Assembly (NCBI GenBank): GCA_947497475.1
Contig: CANMGS010000001.1
Span: 1,571,747 to 1,635,746, forward strand
From: an uncultured Amylibacter sp.
GTDB lineage: Bacteria > Pseudomonadota > Alphaproteobacteria > Rhodobacterales > Rhodobacteraceae
Reading direction: 5' to 3'
Length of the DNA: 64,000 bases
Position numbers and translations under genes: made by a program. Of the stretch, positions 16,449 to 26,223 are shown piece by piece (position 1 is the first letter of the stretch; each line of letters opens with the position of its first letter). The notes under the pieces were generated by a model. It was not told the DNA's origin. It saw nothing but the letters and a program-made list of their open reading frames with translations, and ran no database searches.

Positions 16449-19400
16449 AAGTCTGGATTTCTTACCAATACCTCTGCTTCATGAGACTTCAGTGATAGTC
16501 GTGCTGATGGTCCATATGTTTCTCTCTCAGAACGTAGCTCTGGGAATAAATTGTAGATTTCTTCTTGTGATTTTGTCTCCAGAGCATTCATGCCAACCGC
16601 ACCTGGGTGGAAGCTTTCAGAAGCAGCACCATTTGCGAATACGATCTCATGCTGATCGAACATCATGTGATAGTATGTTACATCACCACCTTCGACAGGA
16701 TATATCGTGTCACTGTTTGTCAGATGTTTTGCGGATACAAGTACTTCGCGAGCGCCAAACAACAACTCTGCTTTCCAGCCAGAAACAACCATTCTGTGTA
16801 ATGGAGAAACCATTAAGTCACGGTCATTGGTCATTGCACCCGCTTTGATCATGATTGGCGCAAATTTACCTTCTGCTGCTACATGACGAGAGCCAATCCA
16901 GCTGATTTCTTTTAAACCATTGTCTTTGGTTAGAACTTTATCACCAGCTTTTAGATCTTCGATCGCGACTTCGCCGCGTTCTGTGACGATCATTGTGCCT
17001 TTGGTAAAGCAAGGGATACCAATTGCATTTAGCTCTCTGGCATCATCAACTTGAGTTGCACTTATACCAAACAGTGTCTGACTTGTTCCATCTGGGAAGG
17101 TGATCACGGCATTGCCAGCGCCATCTGATGTTACAACAACATCGAAAGCTGTGATCGGGTCGCCGGCTGCATTTGTGAATGATGATACGTCAAATACATC
17201 GTTTGGTTGGGTTGGGTTTCCGTCTGCATCTAAGACAGGGCCATCAAAGTTAAAGATAATGTCATTACCATCACCATTATTCAGGATGATTGTATCTGTG
17301 ACACCATCATTACCACCAAGGCCAGATGTGCCTAGGTTAAGTGCATCGTTACCTTGGCCAGCATTAATGACATCTGCACCAGCGCCCAAGCCAATTACAT
17401 CATCACCTGTAGAACCAGTCGCTGTATCATCTTGATCGGTGAGTAGGATATTTTCGATCTGAGTGAATGTAATGCTGTCTGTATTGGCTGCGTTTGTGGT
17501 AATCGTACCCGCTTCTGGCGTGGAGACATTCAATGTCACTCCGCTGTCTGTGAAGCCACTTAAATCAAGCGTATCTTCATCAAGAGTACCGTTCCCTCGT
17601 AACTCACCACCTGTTACAACATCTATTCCGAATTCAGAGGTGTAGATGAAATCATCATCATCTTCATTACCGAACAATTGGTCATTACCAAGGTCGCCAA
17701 AGATAGTATCTGAGCTGTCTCCGCCAAGGACAGTATCATCGCCTTCACCACCGAATAGGCTATCAGACTGAGAGCCACCAGTGATGGAATCATTCCCCAG
17801 ACCACCTTCGATAATGTCGTTTCCGGCGCCGCCATCAATTGTGTCGTTACCGCCTTGTCCAAAGATAGTATCGTTACCGTTGTTACCTTGGATATTATCA
17901 TCGCCACCGCCTGATGAGTCGAGGAATGTTGTGTCGAAACGGCTTGGCGCAACACCTGCTACAAAATCAGTATCAACGCTATCAATTGTAATTGATGTAA
18001 TAGGACCAGCTGTTAGCACGGCTGTATCAGCTGCTGTTTCTCCTGGAGCTAGATAAACATTGCCATCCACCGTTTGGAAAACAGTCGCTACGAATGTTGC
18101 TGTTGTACCATCTTCATATGTGATGGTTGCGTTGTACAAAACAACTGTATCAAGTTCTTGAGGTATACCGTCAATGATGAGAGGCTCATTCGCAGAATTT
18201 CCAGATCCTGCAACGATATTATCTCGATCAACAACGCCATCACCATCGGCATCGTTGGCTATAATTCTAACGGATTTTGATCCAACAGGGTCAGAATCTG
18301 AACCAAATGTTGTGCCGACAAGTGTGGGTGGATTTGCGCTTCCCTCGGTTTGTAAGGTGTTTTCCGATGTATCAAGATCATCAGAACCACCAATAAGTAA
18401 AGCATTCCATGACGTTGCAACGGTTTCCGTGCCCGCAGTGTTACCAGTGCCATTATCGCCAAAGATAACATCAGCATTGTTACCGCCATCGATAGAGTCG
18501 TTTCCGCCTCCACCAAATAACGTGTCATCGCCATCGGCACCTAGGATGCTATCATCACCAGAACCCGCAAAGACTGTGTCGTTACCAGTGCCTGCAAAGA
18601 CAGTATCATTATCTTCGCCCACTAAAATAGTATCATTACCAGAACCACCAACAATGACGTCTTCGCCAGGTGTCGAGATGATAAAGTCATCACCGCCACC
18701 GCCGTCAACAGAGTCGTCACCAAGGCCACCAAAGATACTATCGTTACCTTCGCCGCCATCGAGTGTGTCATCGCCAGCACCACCATTTAGTTGGTCGTTA
18801 CCTTCACCACCGATAAGTGAATCGTCACCGCCACCGCCAAAGATCGTATCATCACCAGCGCCGCCATCTAGGGTGTCATTGCCCTCTAGGCCGATTAGGA
18901 CGTCATTACCTGAACCTGAGATAACAGTGTTATCGCCGCGGCCAGCATCAATTGTATTTGTACCTTCACCAGCATCGATAAAGTCATCGCCGCTGCCACC
19001 CATGATACTATCGTCGCCACCAAGACCGATAATTGTATCGTCACCAGTACCAGCTAGGACAGTGTTGTTACCAATACCTGTATTGATATTGTCATCACCA
19101 GTACCACCCATGATGAAGTCACTACCTTCGCCACCTAAGATGCTGTCATTACTGTCACCACCATCTAGGGTATCATTTCCTAAACCACCGTCTAGGAAGT
19201 CATCACCAGCATTACCGAATAGGGTGTCATCGTCATCGCCACCGAACAAGCTATCGTTATCACCGCCACCACTTAGGATGTCGGCACCAGCCTGACCAAA
19301 CAGACGGTCCTGACCAAAGTTACCTTCTAGTGTATCATTGCCTTCGCCGCCATCGACTGTGTCGTCGTCAAAGCCACCTGATAAGGTATCGTCGCCTAGG

Positions 19401-22400
19401 CCTCCGAAGATTTCATCAGCGCCAACGTCACCAGTTGCACTGTCATTACCATCGCCACCTTCGATACGGTCTTCACCAAAGCTACCAATCAGACTGTCAT
19501 TGCCTTCGCCGCCAAACAGCTGATCATCGCCAACCCCGCCGTCTATTGTATCGTTGCCAATGCCACCGCGACCGATGTCCGAACCTTGTTCAAGGATAAG
19601 TGTATCGTTGCCGCTTTCGCCATCAACGATGTCATTGCCCAAACCTGATATAACAGTATCATCCAGATCCCCCGCAAGAACACGGTCATCATCTAGGAAA
19701 GTGCCATCTGCACCGATACCATCTAGGTTATCAATGAAATCACCATCATTATCGCCAGTGTAATTCAGATCAATGAGATCGGCAGTCGGTACGCCATTAA
19801 AGTCACCGCGAACAATACCATCACGATCATTACTTACAATGTTGATGCTTTCAATGTTGCGGAAAGTAAATGCACCACTTTCAGCAATCGTACCATCTGC
19901 AAGTTGGAAACGAGCCTGAACAACACCAAATTCTGTTTGTATACCCGCTGGGATTGTATCCCCGAAGTTCACAGTGATTGTGCCGCCAGGAACAGGAACA
20001 CCATTCTCATCTGTAAATGTGATTGTGGAGAACTCAAATACATTTAATGTATCAAAGTCATCGCCACCTTCATCACCATCGATAAGTGTACCATTGTCTA
20101 CAGAGAGAGAACCATCAGGGTTAGTAACGATAGTACCGCCACCAGCACCAATGAATGTATCGCGATCATCGCCACCAAAGAGTGTATTGGCATCTGGGCT
20201 ACCACTGATTGTATCGTTCCCACTGCCACCAAATACAAAGTCATTACCGTTACCAGAACGGATGAAGTCGTCACCTGTGCCACCTTCGATGCTGTCATCA
20301 CCATTACCGCCGATCACAGTATCATCATCTGCACCAGCATCAACTGTGTCGCCGCCTTCACCAGCTTCGATATAATCTTGACCAGCGCCGCCATTGATAG
20401 AGTCAGCTCCGTCACCGCCAAACAGGTTGTCGTTGCCAGCACCGCCATCGATGAGGTCATCATCGGCTTCGCCGTCGATGAAATCATCTCCGTCACCGCC
20501 GAATAGGCTATCGTTGCCAGTCACACCGACAAGAACGTCATCACCAGCGCCACCGAATACGGTATCATCACCTTCACCAGCATCTAGGCTATCATTACCA
20601 ACACCACCATCGATAAAGTCGTCATCTTCGTTACCATCGATTAGATCGTCGCCAAATTCACCAAAGATTGTATCATTACCAGCGCCACCAGTGATAAAGT
20701 CACCTGTGTCTGTGCTTTCGCCCAAGATAGAAACATTGTCGATTGCAACACCAACGTTGTTTTCTTCGCCTAGGCCTTCAAATTCTAATAAGTTACGACC
20801 ATCGCCAGAACCAGCCGTCAGTGTAAATGAGAATGTCTCAAACGAGCCGCTTTCTGGTGTGATTGTTGCGATTAATTCGCCACCGAAATAGACGTTTGCG
20901 CTTTCTGAGAACCCATTTGAATTGGCAGCGTCGAATGTAAAGTCGTAGGTTTCACCTTCAACCATACCTTGGATATATTGGCCAACACGTACGTTGCCAT
21001 CTACACTGTCTAAATCCAACCAGTTGTTGCCATCGCTTGCGGTTAGGCCACCACGACCATCGTTGTGAATTTCAAATTGATCCGTACCATTGTCGGCTGA
21101 CCAAAGATTGATAGAACCGTCTGCAAGTAAACCAAAGTCAGTTGGGATGCCGCCAGGTAGCAAGCTGCTGACATCTGTCGGGTTTTCAAATGAGGCATTC
21201 AATACCAAGTTTTCTGGGTTGCCCGCCAAAGCGTTACCACTACCACCAAGGATAAGGTCATCACCTTCACCGCCTTCAACGGTATCTGAACCTGAGCCAC
21301 CAATAACTTGGTCATTACCAGCACCACCTGTCACAAGGTCGTTGCCAGATGTATTCAGATCGCCACCAGGTGCATTAAATGCGTCGCCGAATACGAAATC
21401 GTCGCCTTCGCCACCAAACAAGCTGTCGTCGCCATCGCCACCGATAAGATTGTCATTGCCAGCTTGGCCGTTTAGCTCGTCATTGCCTTCGCCACCATAT
21501 ACGTCATCTTCTGCATCACCTGCGATAACTTCGTCATCACCACCAAAGGCTAATACGACGTCTTGGTCGCCAGAAGTACCGAATGTGCCGTCATTGGCAT
21601 CAATAAAGTCACCTTCAGGATCACCATCATAGTTGATGTCGATGATTTCAGCATCATCTGTGCCTTCAACAAGGCCGTTCAGTCCACCTTGACCATCGAT
21701 TATCAGGTTTTCGATTTCTGTGAATTCAAGTGTACCTGTTACAACGTCATTTTCGTCCAAGAATTCGATTGTGCCGTTTTCAGTAACCGCATTGTCTACG
21801 CTTGGGTTGCCGTCGTTGTCTGTGTAAAGGACGCGGGCAGGGCCTGTGACGCGTAATGTATCAAAGTCATCGCCAAGTTCACCACCATCGATCACATCGC
21901 CAGCTTGGCCCGTGATAAAGTCGCGGTCAGCGCCAGCGTCTACAACATCATTACCTGCACCTGTGTCGATTGTATCATTGCCAGCACCGCCAAGGATGCT
22001 GTCATTACCTTCGCCGCCAGATAGGCTGTCAGCGTTGTCACCACCATCCAAGCTGTCATCACCAGCTTGACCAGTCAATGTATCACGGCCTTCGTTACCG
22101 GCTAAAGTGTCGTCACCTTCACCACCGCCAAGAACATCATCGCCCTGACCACCAGTAAGGTCATCATTCCCTGTGCCACCAGTCAATTGGTCGTCGCCAG
22201 CTTCACCCGATAATGTGTCGTCTTCTGAGCCGCCGTCAATAACATCACCGCTATCGCCGCCTGATAAGATGTCAGCACCTTCGTTGCCAAGAACTATATC
22301 AACACCTTCGTTGCCAGTGGCCACGTCATTGTCGGCGCCTGCAAATATTACATCGTCGCCAACGCCGCCATCTATCGTGTCGTCACCTTCGTATCCAAGG

Positions 22401-25258
22401 ATAATATCGTCGTCGCCATCTGCGCCATTTACACTGTCGCCTTCAAGGTCAACAAATACGCCGCCGCCAGCACCGCTTGTTGGTGTGATAACATCATTGC
22501 CAGCTGTACCATCAACAGTGATGTCACGCGCAACAACGTTTTCAATTTCTGTAAAGTTAACAATCGTACCATCATCCAGAGTTGCAGTACCTGTTAAGCC
22601 GCCATTTTCATCTGGGTTGGTATTTGTGAACACAACCTGAGTTTCAAAATCTGTAACTAGGCCTGTTAAATCTAATGTATCGCCGATCGTTTCACCGACT
22701 TCGCCACCGATAACTTGTATGATTTGACCATCGCCGACTTGTGTTGGGTCAATCGTGATATAATCGTCGCCACGATCACCAGATACTGTATCTCCAACAC
22801 CTGCTGCGATTGTATCGTCGCCATCACCACCGAATATTTGGTCTGCGCCTTCGCCGCCAGCAATGCTATCGTTGCCGCCTTTGCCTTCGATGACGTCATC
22901 ATTGCCGTCATCACCATCAACACTGTCACCATCAACATCCACAAATGGTGTGTCGCCAGCACCGCTTGTTGTTGTGATGATATCGTCACCTGATGTACCA
23001 TCAACAGTGCCATTTCCAGTTACAATGGTTTCGATTTCAGTGAAATTAACGATCGTACCGTCATTTAATGTTGCAGTACCTGTTAGGCCGCCATTTTCAT
23101 CTGGGTTTGTATTTGTGAAGGTGATTTGTGCTGCAACGTCATCTACCAATCCAGATAGGTCAAGAGTATCACCGATTGTTTCATCAGTTTCACCACCGAT
23201 GACTTCAATAATTTCCCCGTTACCCATTTGTGTTGGATCAATCGTGATGTAATCATCACCACCATCGCCAGAAACAACATCACCTACGCCAGCGAAAATC
23301 GTATCTTCGTCGTCACCACCGTAAATTTCATCGGCACCATCACCACCAGTGATTGTATCGTTGTCATCGCCACCTTCTAGAAGGTCGTCGCCACCTTTGC
23401 CGTCGATAACATCATTACCAGCGCCACCAGACAATTCATTTGTGAATGTGTCTTCAGGAGTGGTGCCTTGTTGATCAAAGCCAACCAAAACATCGTCAAA
23501 ATCTGTACCAACGACACCGTCAATACCACCTGCGATTGTGTCATTTTCTGCGTCACCGCCAGACAAATCACCTGTGCTGAGGTCAACATTAACAGCTGCA
23601 TCAGAATTAGAATAATCTATATTATCCTGACCTTCGTTGCCTTGGAATGTATCTGCACCTTCGCCGCCAACAAAAATATCATCACCAGCACCACCATACA
23701 ATTCGTTACTACCAGCGCCGCCTGCTAGAACATCATCACCAGCTTGGCCAAATATTTCGTCATCACCAGCTCCGCCATCTATTGTGTCATTGCCGTCTGC
23801 GCCCGTGCCAGATGTTAATGTATCAAAGAACACATCTGAAACGGTGATATGCGAACTTGAGCCGCCATCGTTTGTGTGGATGATTTGAATTCTTGCAACA
23901 GGGCCTGCAATTTCAACAAGGGCTGAATGGTCTTCGCCTGCGTTTGAAGAGTTTCCACCTTCTGATGTAATTGTATCGTTACCTGCAACACTGTCTTCGT
24001 CGGACAATGTGACAGATGAACCAGCATCGCTGATTGAAACTTCTACAGGATTTCCTTCGGCATCAAATGCCAAAATTTGTAGGATAGAATCGTTGTCCAC
24101 ATCGTTTACACGGAAATCGATATTCGCAACTTCTTCAGAGAAATCTAGCTCGTAAGTTGCTGTTTCTCCATCATTTTCTGTTTGAGATTCAAACGCACTG
24201 TTTTCGTTTACAGTTTCTGTACCACCGTCAATACCAGTGATATTCTGATCATCATCTTCGAAATCTGTTTCTACACCAGAACCAGAACTACTGATCAATT
24301 TATATGTAACGTCTACTGAACCTGTATTTTGTGTAAACGTAGGCTCAAAGTCATCAGACTTATCAATTTGGCCACCATTATCTGGATCAGGTACTTCGCT
24401 CCAGTTGAAAGATTCTCGACCTGAGACGACACCACCAGGAATATCGCCACCATAGATTACATCATCGCCAGCGCCGCCAATGATAGAGTCATCGCCATCG
24501 AAACCAGCGATTACATCGTCATCGCCATCGTCGCCGTCGATTGTGTCGCCATCACTGTCAACAAAACCAACCAACATTGTGTCATCGCCAGAAGTACCTT
24601 CTACAATTCCATTGCTTACTTCGGCTGGCAACGTGTCGTAGGTGATGTTGGAAACTAGGATCTGTTGATCCGTGACTTCGCCATTTGCATATTCGATCAC
24701 GATTTTGGATACAGGGCCATCAATGTTCACAAGCAATGAAGAGTTTGCATTGGTTGGTGAAGAATCCACTGTGCCAGTCGCAGTCGCTGTGCCACCATTA
24801 ATATCAATCGTAGAAGGAGCTGTGAGTGTGACATCAACTTCATTTCCAGCAGCATCAAAAGCTGTGATTGTTACGATATCAATGTGACGGTCACTGTCAG
24901 AACCGATGTCCAAATCATTAATGCGGAAAGCTACATTGGTGATGTTATCGCTTAGGTCAGAGCCTGCATTTGCTGAAAAGTCGATTGTGGCTGTGATTGT
25001 AGCGTCAGCAGCAGAGCCATCCCCACCTGGACCGAAAAGAGATAATGAACTGTCGCCATCGAAGTTCTCTGGCCCTTGGAAAATATCGTCGTCGCTTACT
25101 GTCGCTGTTGCAGCGCCACCAGATTGATCAACAAATGACACAAATGCAGAAATGAGGCCCATGTCATATGTGGCGCCTCCCTCTAAATCCGTATTGTCCG
25201 CTTTATCTTCCCAATTCAAAACGTTTGAATTGCTAGTTCCACCACCATAAACAGTCAT
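16439..25258 (-). CDS. Giant RTX calcium-binding repeat protein with C-terminal Hint domain
   Basis: The 2939-residue protein is built mostly of GGxGxDxLx nonapeptide (hemolysin-type) repeats, which fold as calcium-binding beta-rolls in secreted proteins. The N-terminus (about 77-215) and a related block (about 366-481) are non-repeat beta-sandwich-like modules. A jelly-roll module lies at about 1348-1510 and another non-RTX module at about 2270-2450. A Hint (Hedgehog/intein-type) domain starts at Cys2750 (PCFTKGTMIV, then MVSPLHRMVV). No signal peptide is seen, so type I secretion is likely, but no transporter is adjacent. The ATG at 25258 has GGAGTGAG; the longer frame adds an unlikely N-terminus. 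Such proteins are usual in roseobacters and probably act as adhesins or matrix proteins. Confidence 0.92.
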   Translation of the reverse strand: MTVYGGGTSNSNVLNWEDKADNTDLEGGATYDMGLISAFVSFVDQSGGAATATVSDDDIFQGPENFDGDSSLSLFGPGGDGSAADATITATIDFSANAGSDLSDNITNVAFRINDLDIGSDSDRHIDIVTITAFDAAGNEVDVTLTAPSTIDINGGTATATGTVDSSPTNANSSLLVNIDGPVSKIVIEYANGEVTDQQILVSNITYDTLPAEVSNGIVEGTSGDDTMLVGFVDSDGDTIDGDDGDDDVIAGFDGDDSIIGGAGDDVIYGGDIPGGVVSGRESFNWSEVPDPDNGGQIDKSDDFEPTFTQNTGSVDVTYKLISSSGSGVETDFEDDDQNITGIDGGTETVNENSAFESQTENDGETATYELDFSEEVANIDFRVNDVDNDSILQILAFDAEGNPVEVSISDAGSSVTLSDEDSVAGNDTITSEGGNSSNAGEDHSALVEIAGPVARIQIIHTNDGGSSSHITVSDVFFDTLTSGTGADGNDTIDGGAGDDEIFGQAGDDVLAGGAGSNELYGGAGDDIFVGGEGADTFQGNEGQDNIDYSNSDAAVNVDLSTGDLSGGDAENDTIAGGIDGVVGTDFDDVLVGFDQQGTTPEDTFTNELSGGAGNDVIDGKGGDDLLEGGDDNDTITGGDGADEIYGGDDEDTIFAGVGDVVSGDGGDDYITIDPTQMGNGEIIEVIGGETDETIGDTLDLSGLVDDVAAQITFTNTNPDENGGLTGTATLNDGTIVNFTEIETIVTGNGTVDGTSGDDIITTTSGAGDTPFVDVDGDSVDGDDGNDDVIEGKGGNDSIAGGEGADQIFGGDGDDTIAAGVGDTVSGDRGDDYITIDPTQVGDGQIIQVIGGEVGETIGDTLDLTGLVTDFETQVVFTNTNPDENGGLTGTATLDDGTIVNFTEIENVVARDITVDGTAGNDVITPTSGAGGGVFVDLEGDSVNGADGDDDIILGYEGDDTIDGGVGDDVIFAGADNDVATGNEGVDIVLGNEGADILSGGDSGDVIDGGSEDDTLSGEAGDDQLTGGTGNDDLTGGQGDDVLGGGEGDDTLAGNEGRDTLTGQAGDDSLDGGDNADSLSGGEGNDSILGGAGNDTIDTGAGNDVVDAGADRDFITGQAGDVIDGGELGDDFDTLRVTGPARVLYTDNDGNPSVDNAVTENGTIEFLDENDVVTGTLEFTEIENLIIDGQGGLNGLVEGTDDAEIIDINYDGDPEGDFIDANDGTFGTSGDQDVVLAFGGDDEVIAGDAEDDVYGGEGNDELNGQAGNDNLIGGDGDDSLFGGEGDDFVFGDAFNAPGGDLNTSGNDLVTGGAGNDQVIGGSGSDTVEGGEGDDLILGGSGNALAGNPENLVLNASFENPTDVSSLLPGGIPTDFGLLADGSINLWSADNGTDQFEIHNDGRGGLTASDGNNWLDLDSVDGNVRVGQYIQGMVEGETYDFTFDAANSNGFSESANVYFGGELIATITPESGSFETFSFTLTAGSGDGRNLLEFEGLGEENNVGVAIDNVSILGESTDTGDFITGGAGNDTIFGEFGDDLIDGNEDDDFIDGGVGNDSLDAGEGDDTVFGGAGDDVLVGVTGNDSLFGGDGDDFIDGEADDDLIDGGAGNDNLFGGDGADSINGGAGQDYIEAGEGGDTVDAGADDDTVIGGNGDDSIEGGTGDDFIRSGNGNDFVFGGSGNDTISGSPDANTLFGGDDRDTFIGAGGGTIVTNPDGSLSVDNGTLIDGDEGGDDFDTLNVFEFSTITFTDENGVPVPGGTITVNFGDTIPAGIQTEFGVVQARFQLADGTIAESGAFTFRNIESINIVSNDRDGIVRGDFNGVPTADLIDLNYTGDNDGDFIDNLDGIGADGTFLDDDRVLAGDLDDTVISGLGNDIVDGESGNDTLILEQGSDIGRGGIGNDTIDGGVGDDQLFGGEGNDSLIGSFGEDRIEGGDGNDSATGDVGADEIFGGLGDDTLSGGFDDDTVDGGEGNDTLEGNFGQDRLFGQAGADILSGGGDNDSLFGGDDDDTLFGNAGDDFLDGGLGNDTLDGGDSNDSILGGEGSDFIMGGTGDDNINTGIGNNTVLAGTGDDTIIGLGGDDSIMGGSGDDFIDAGEGTNTIDAGRGDNTVISGSGNDVLIGLEGNDTLDGGAGDDTIFGGGGDDSLIGGEGNDQLNGGAGDDTLDGGEGNDSIFGGLGDDSVDGGGGDDFIISTPGEDVIVGGSGNDTILVGEDNDTVFAGTGNDTVFAGSGDDSILGADGDDTLFGGGGNDSIDGGNNADVIFGDNGTGNTAGTETVATSWNALLIGGSDDLDTSENTLQTEGSANPPTLVGTTFGSDSDPVGSKSVRIIANDADGDGVVDRDNIVAGSGNSANEPLIIDGIPQELDTVVLYNATITYEDGTTATFVATVFQTVDGNVYLAPGETAADTAVLTAGPITSITIDSVDTDFVAGVAPSRFDTTFLDSSGGGDDNIQGNNGNDTIFGQGGNDTIDGGAGNDIIEGGLGNDSITGGSQSDSLFGGEGDDTVLGGDSSDTIFGDLGNDQLFGNEDDDDFIYTSEFGIDVVTGGELRGNGTLDEDTLDLSGFTDSGVTLNVSTPEAGTITTNAANTDSITFTQIENILLTDQDDTATGSTGDDVIGLGAGADVINAGQGNDALNLGTSGLGGNDGVTDTIILNNGDGNDIIFNFDGPVLDADGNPTQPNDVFDVSSFTNAAGDPITAFDVVVTSDGAGNAVITFPDGTSQTLFGISATQVDDARELNAIGIPCFTKGTMIVTERGEVAIEDLKAGDKVLTKDNGLKEISWIGSRHVAAEGKFAPIMIKAGAMTNDRDLMVSPLHRMVVSGWKAELLFGAREVLVSAKHLTNSDTIYPVEGGDVTYYHMMFDQHEIVFANGAASESFHPGAVGMNALETKSQEEIYNLFPELRSERETYGPSARLSLKSHEAEVLVRNPDFLV
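22330..23290 (-). repeat. Tandem 489-bp duplication within the RTX gene
   Basis: Two adjacent copies of a 163-codon module align with a fixed offset of 489 bases. Shared landmarks include GDDYITIDPTQ, NTNPDENGGLTGTATL and DGTIVNFTEIE. The copies differ at many codons, so the duplication is not recent. Confidence 0.8.
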
Positions 25259-25879
25259 TTTATACTCACTCCACGCCAAACTGGCTACTCTGCTACTCAC
25301 TAATCTTGGGCGTTCCCCCAAAGAATTTTCAACACCAACTCTTTCCGTCAGCCCTTAGTTACTTGCAGCAAAGGGCTTAGGTCGTTTCCGGCTATACTAA
25401 CCTATAGGCGGTGTTCCCAAATCAAGAATACAAAACCTATAAGGCAATAGCAAGAGTCGTACTATACTTTAGGTATAACAGAACGTTACGTGCCGTTAAG
25501 TCAATTGTTAATATAAAAACATTATAACTAATTGTAATTGAATGATAAAAAAATGATTTAATTTTTTTTAAAAAAAACAATATTTATCATATGAATTGAT
25601 TGTTTCCATACGCAAAACAAACGAAAAAAATATACTAGATTCGAATGTCGGAAAAATTTTATGAGTCGACTAAACTTTGGGTAGTATTTTGTGCAGTGTG
25701 GAAGAGTAGGATTATATAGATAAGACTGCGGGCAATGGTCGGAGTGAAGTTGGTAAAATAATTTATAGAATGAAGATGAAAATGGACGGCTTATTCAAAA
25801 GCTAAACACCACATTGAAAGCTATACAAAAATAGCTGTTGTTTTTTATGATCTAATTGGCTCTGACGATTAGGTTTAAA
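25259..25879. other. Long AT-rich leader of the RTX gene and gap before tRNA-Phe
   Basis: About 620 bases hold no convincing gene. Near the RTX start there is a hairpin (AGCCCTT/AAGGGCT, 25350-25377) that would lie in the RTX transcript leader. The remainder is A/T-rich with several poly-A and poly-T tracts and probably contains the RTX promoter. Confidence 0.55.
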
Positions 25880-25956
25880 TGGTGCCCGGGGGCGGATTTG
25901 AACCACCGACACGAGGATTTTCAGTCCACTGCTCTACCCCTGAGCTACCCGGGCAC
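25880..25956 (-). tRNA. tRNA-Phe (GAA)
   Basis: The minus-strand sequence folds as a full cloverleaf: acceptor GTGCCCG paired with CGGGCAC, D-arm GCTC...GAGC, anticodon loop CTGAAAA with anticodon GAA, T-arm with GGTTCAAATCC, and an encoded CCA. It is a typical alphaproteobacterial tRNA-Phe and lies downstream of yacG on the same strand. Confidence 0.97.
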
Positions 25957-26040
25957 GGGTTTGCGATAGTGTTACATCCATCGCTGGGTCGGGGCGTTTT
26001 AGGATAGGGTGCGCACATGCGCAAGAGGTAATATGCGTTG

Positions 26041-26223
26041 TTAGTGTAATTTCTGATTTTCTTCTGAAAAACCTGTCGGAATACTATCTTCATCGTCGGT
26101 TTCAACAGCTGGAATTGCGTATCCACCTGTCAGCCATTTACCCAAGTCTAAATCGGCACAACGTTTTGAACAAAACGGGCGGTATTTGGCGTCTGTGTCT
26201 TTATCGCACATGGGGCAGCTCAT
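26041..26223 (-). CDS. yacG: YacG, zinc-binding DNA gyrase inhibitor
   Basis: The 60-residue protein has the YacG zinc site Cys3-x2-Cys6 and Cys18-x3-Cys22 (PMCDKDT and RPFCSKRCADLDLGKWL), followed by an acidic tail. YacG binds GyrB and inhibits gyrase in Escherichia coli. Its ATG overlaps the stop of the RNase E/G gene (ATGA), so it is the last gene of the infA-maf-RNase-yacG unit. Confidence 0.93.
   Translation of the reverse strand: MSCPMCDKDTDAKYRPFCSKRCADLDLGKWLTGGYAIPAVETDDEDSIPTGFSEENQKLH

Noticed and set aside
18174-19295. Long plus-strand frame rich in Pro-Ser, antisense to the RTX gene
   Set aside because: It is the complement of GGxGxD repeat codons and therefore stays open by codon bias. 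It has no ribosome-binding site or recognisable domain.
16439-25258. Dense short nucleotide repeats that look CRISPR-like by eye
   Set aside because: The repeats are in-frame codons for calcium-binding nonapeptides with varied spacing, not identical repeats with unique spacers.
25875-26126. Frame overlapping tRNA-Phe
   Set aside because: It runs through the complete tRNA cloverleaf and has no independent support.
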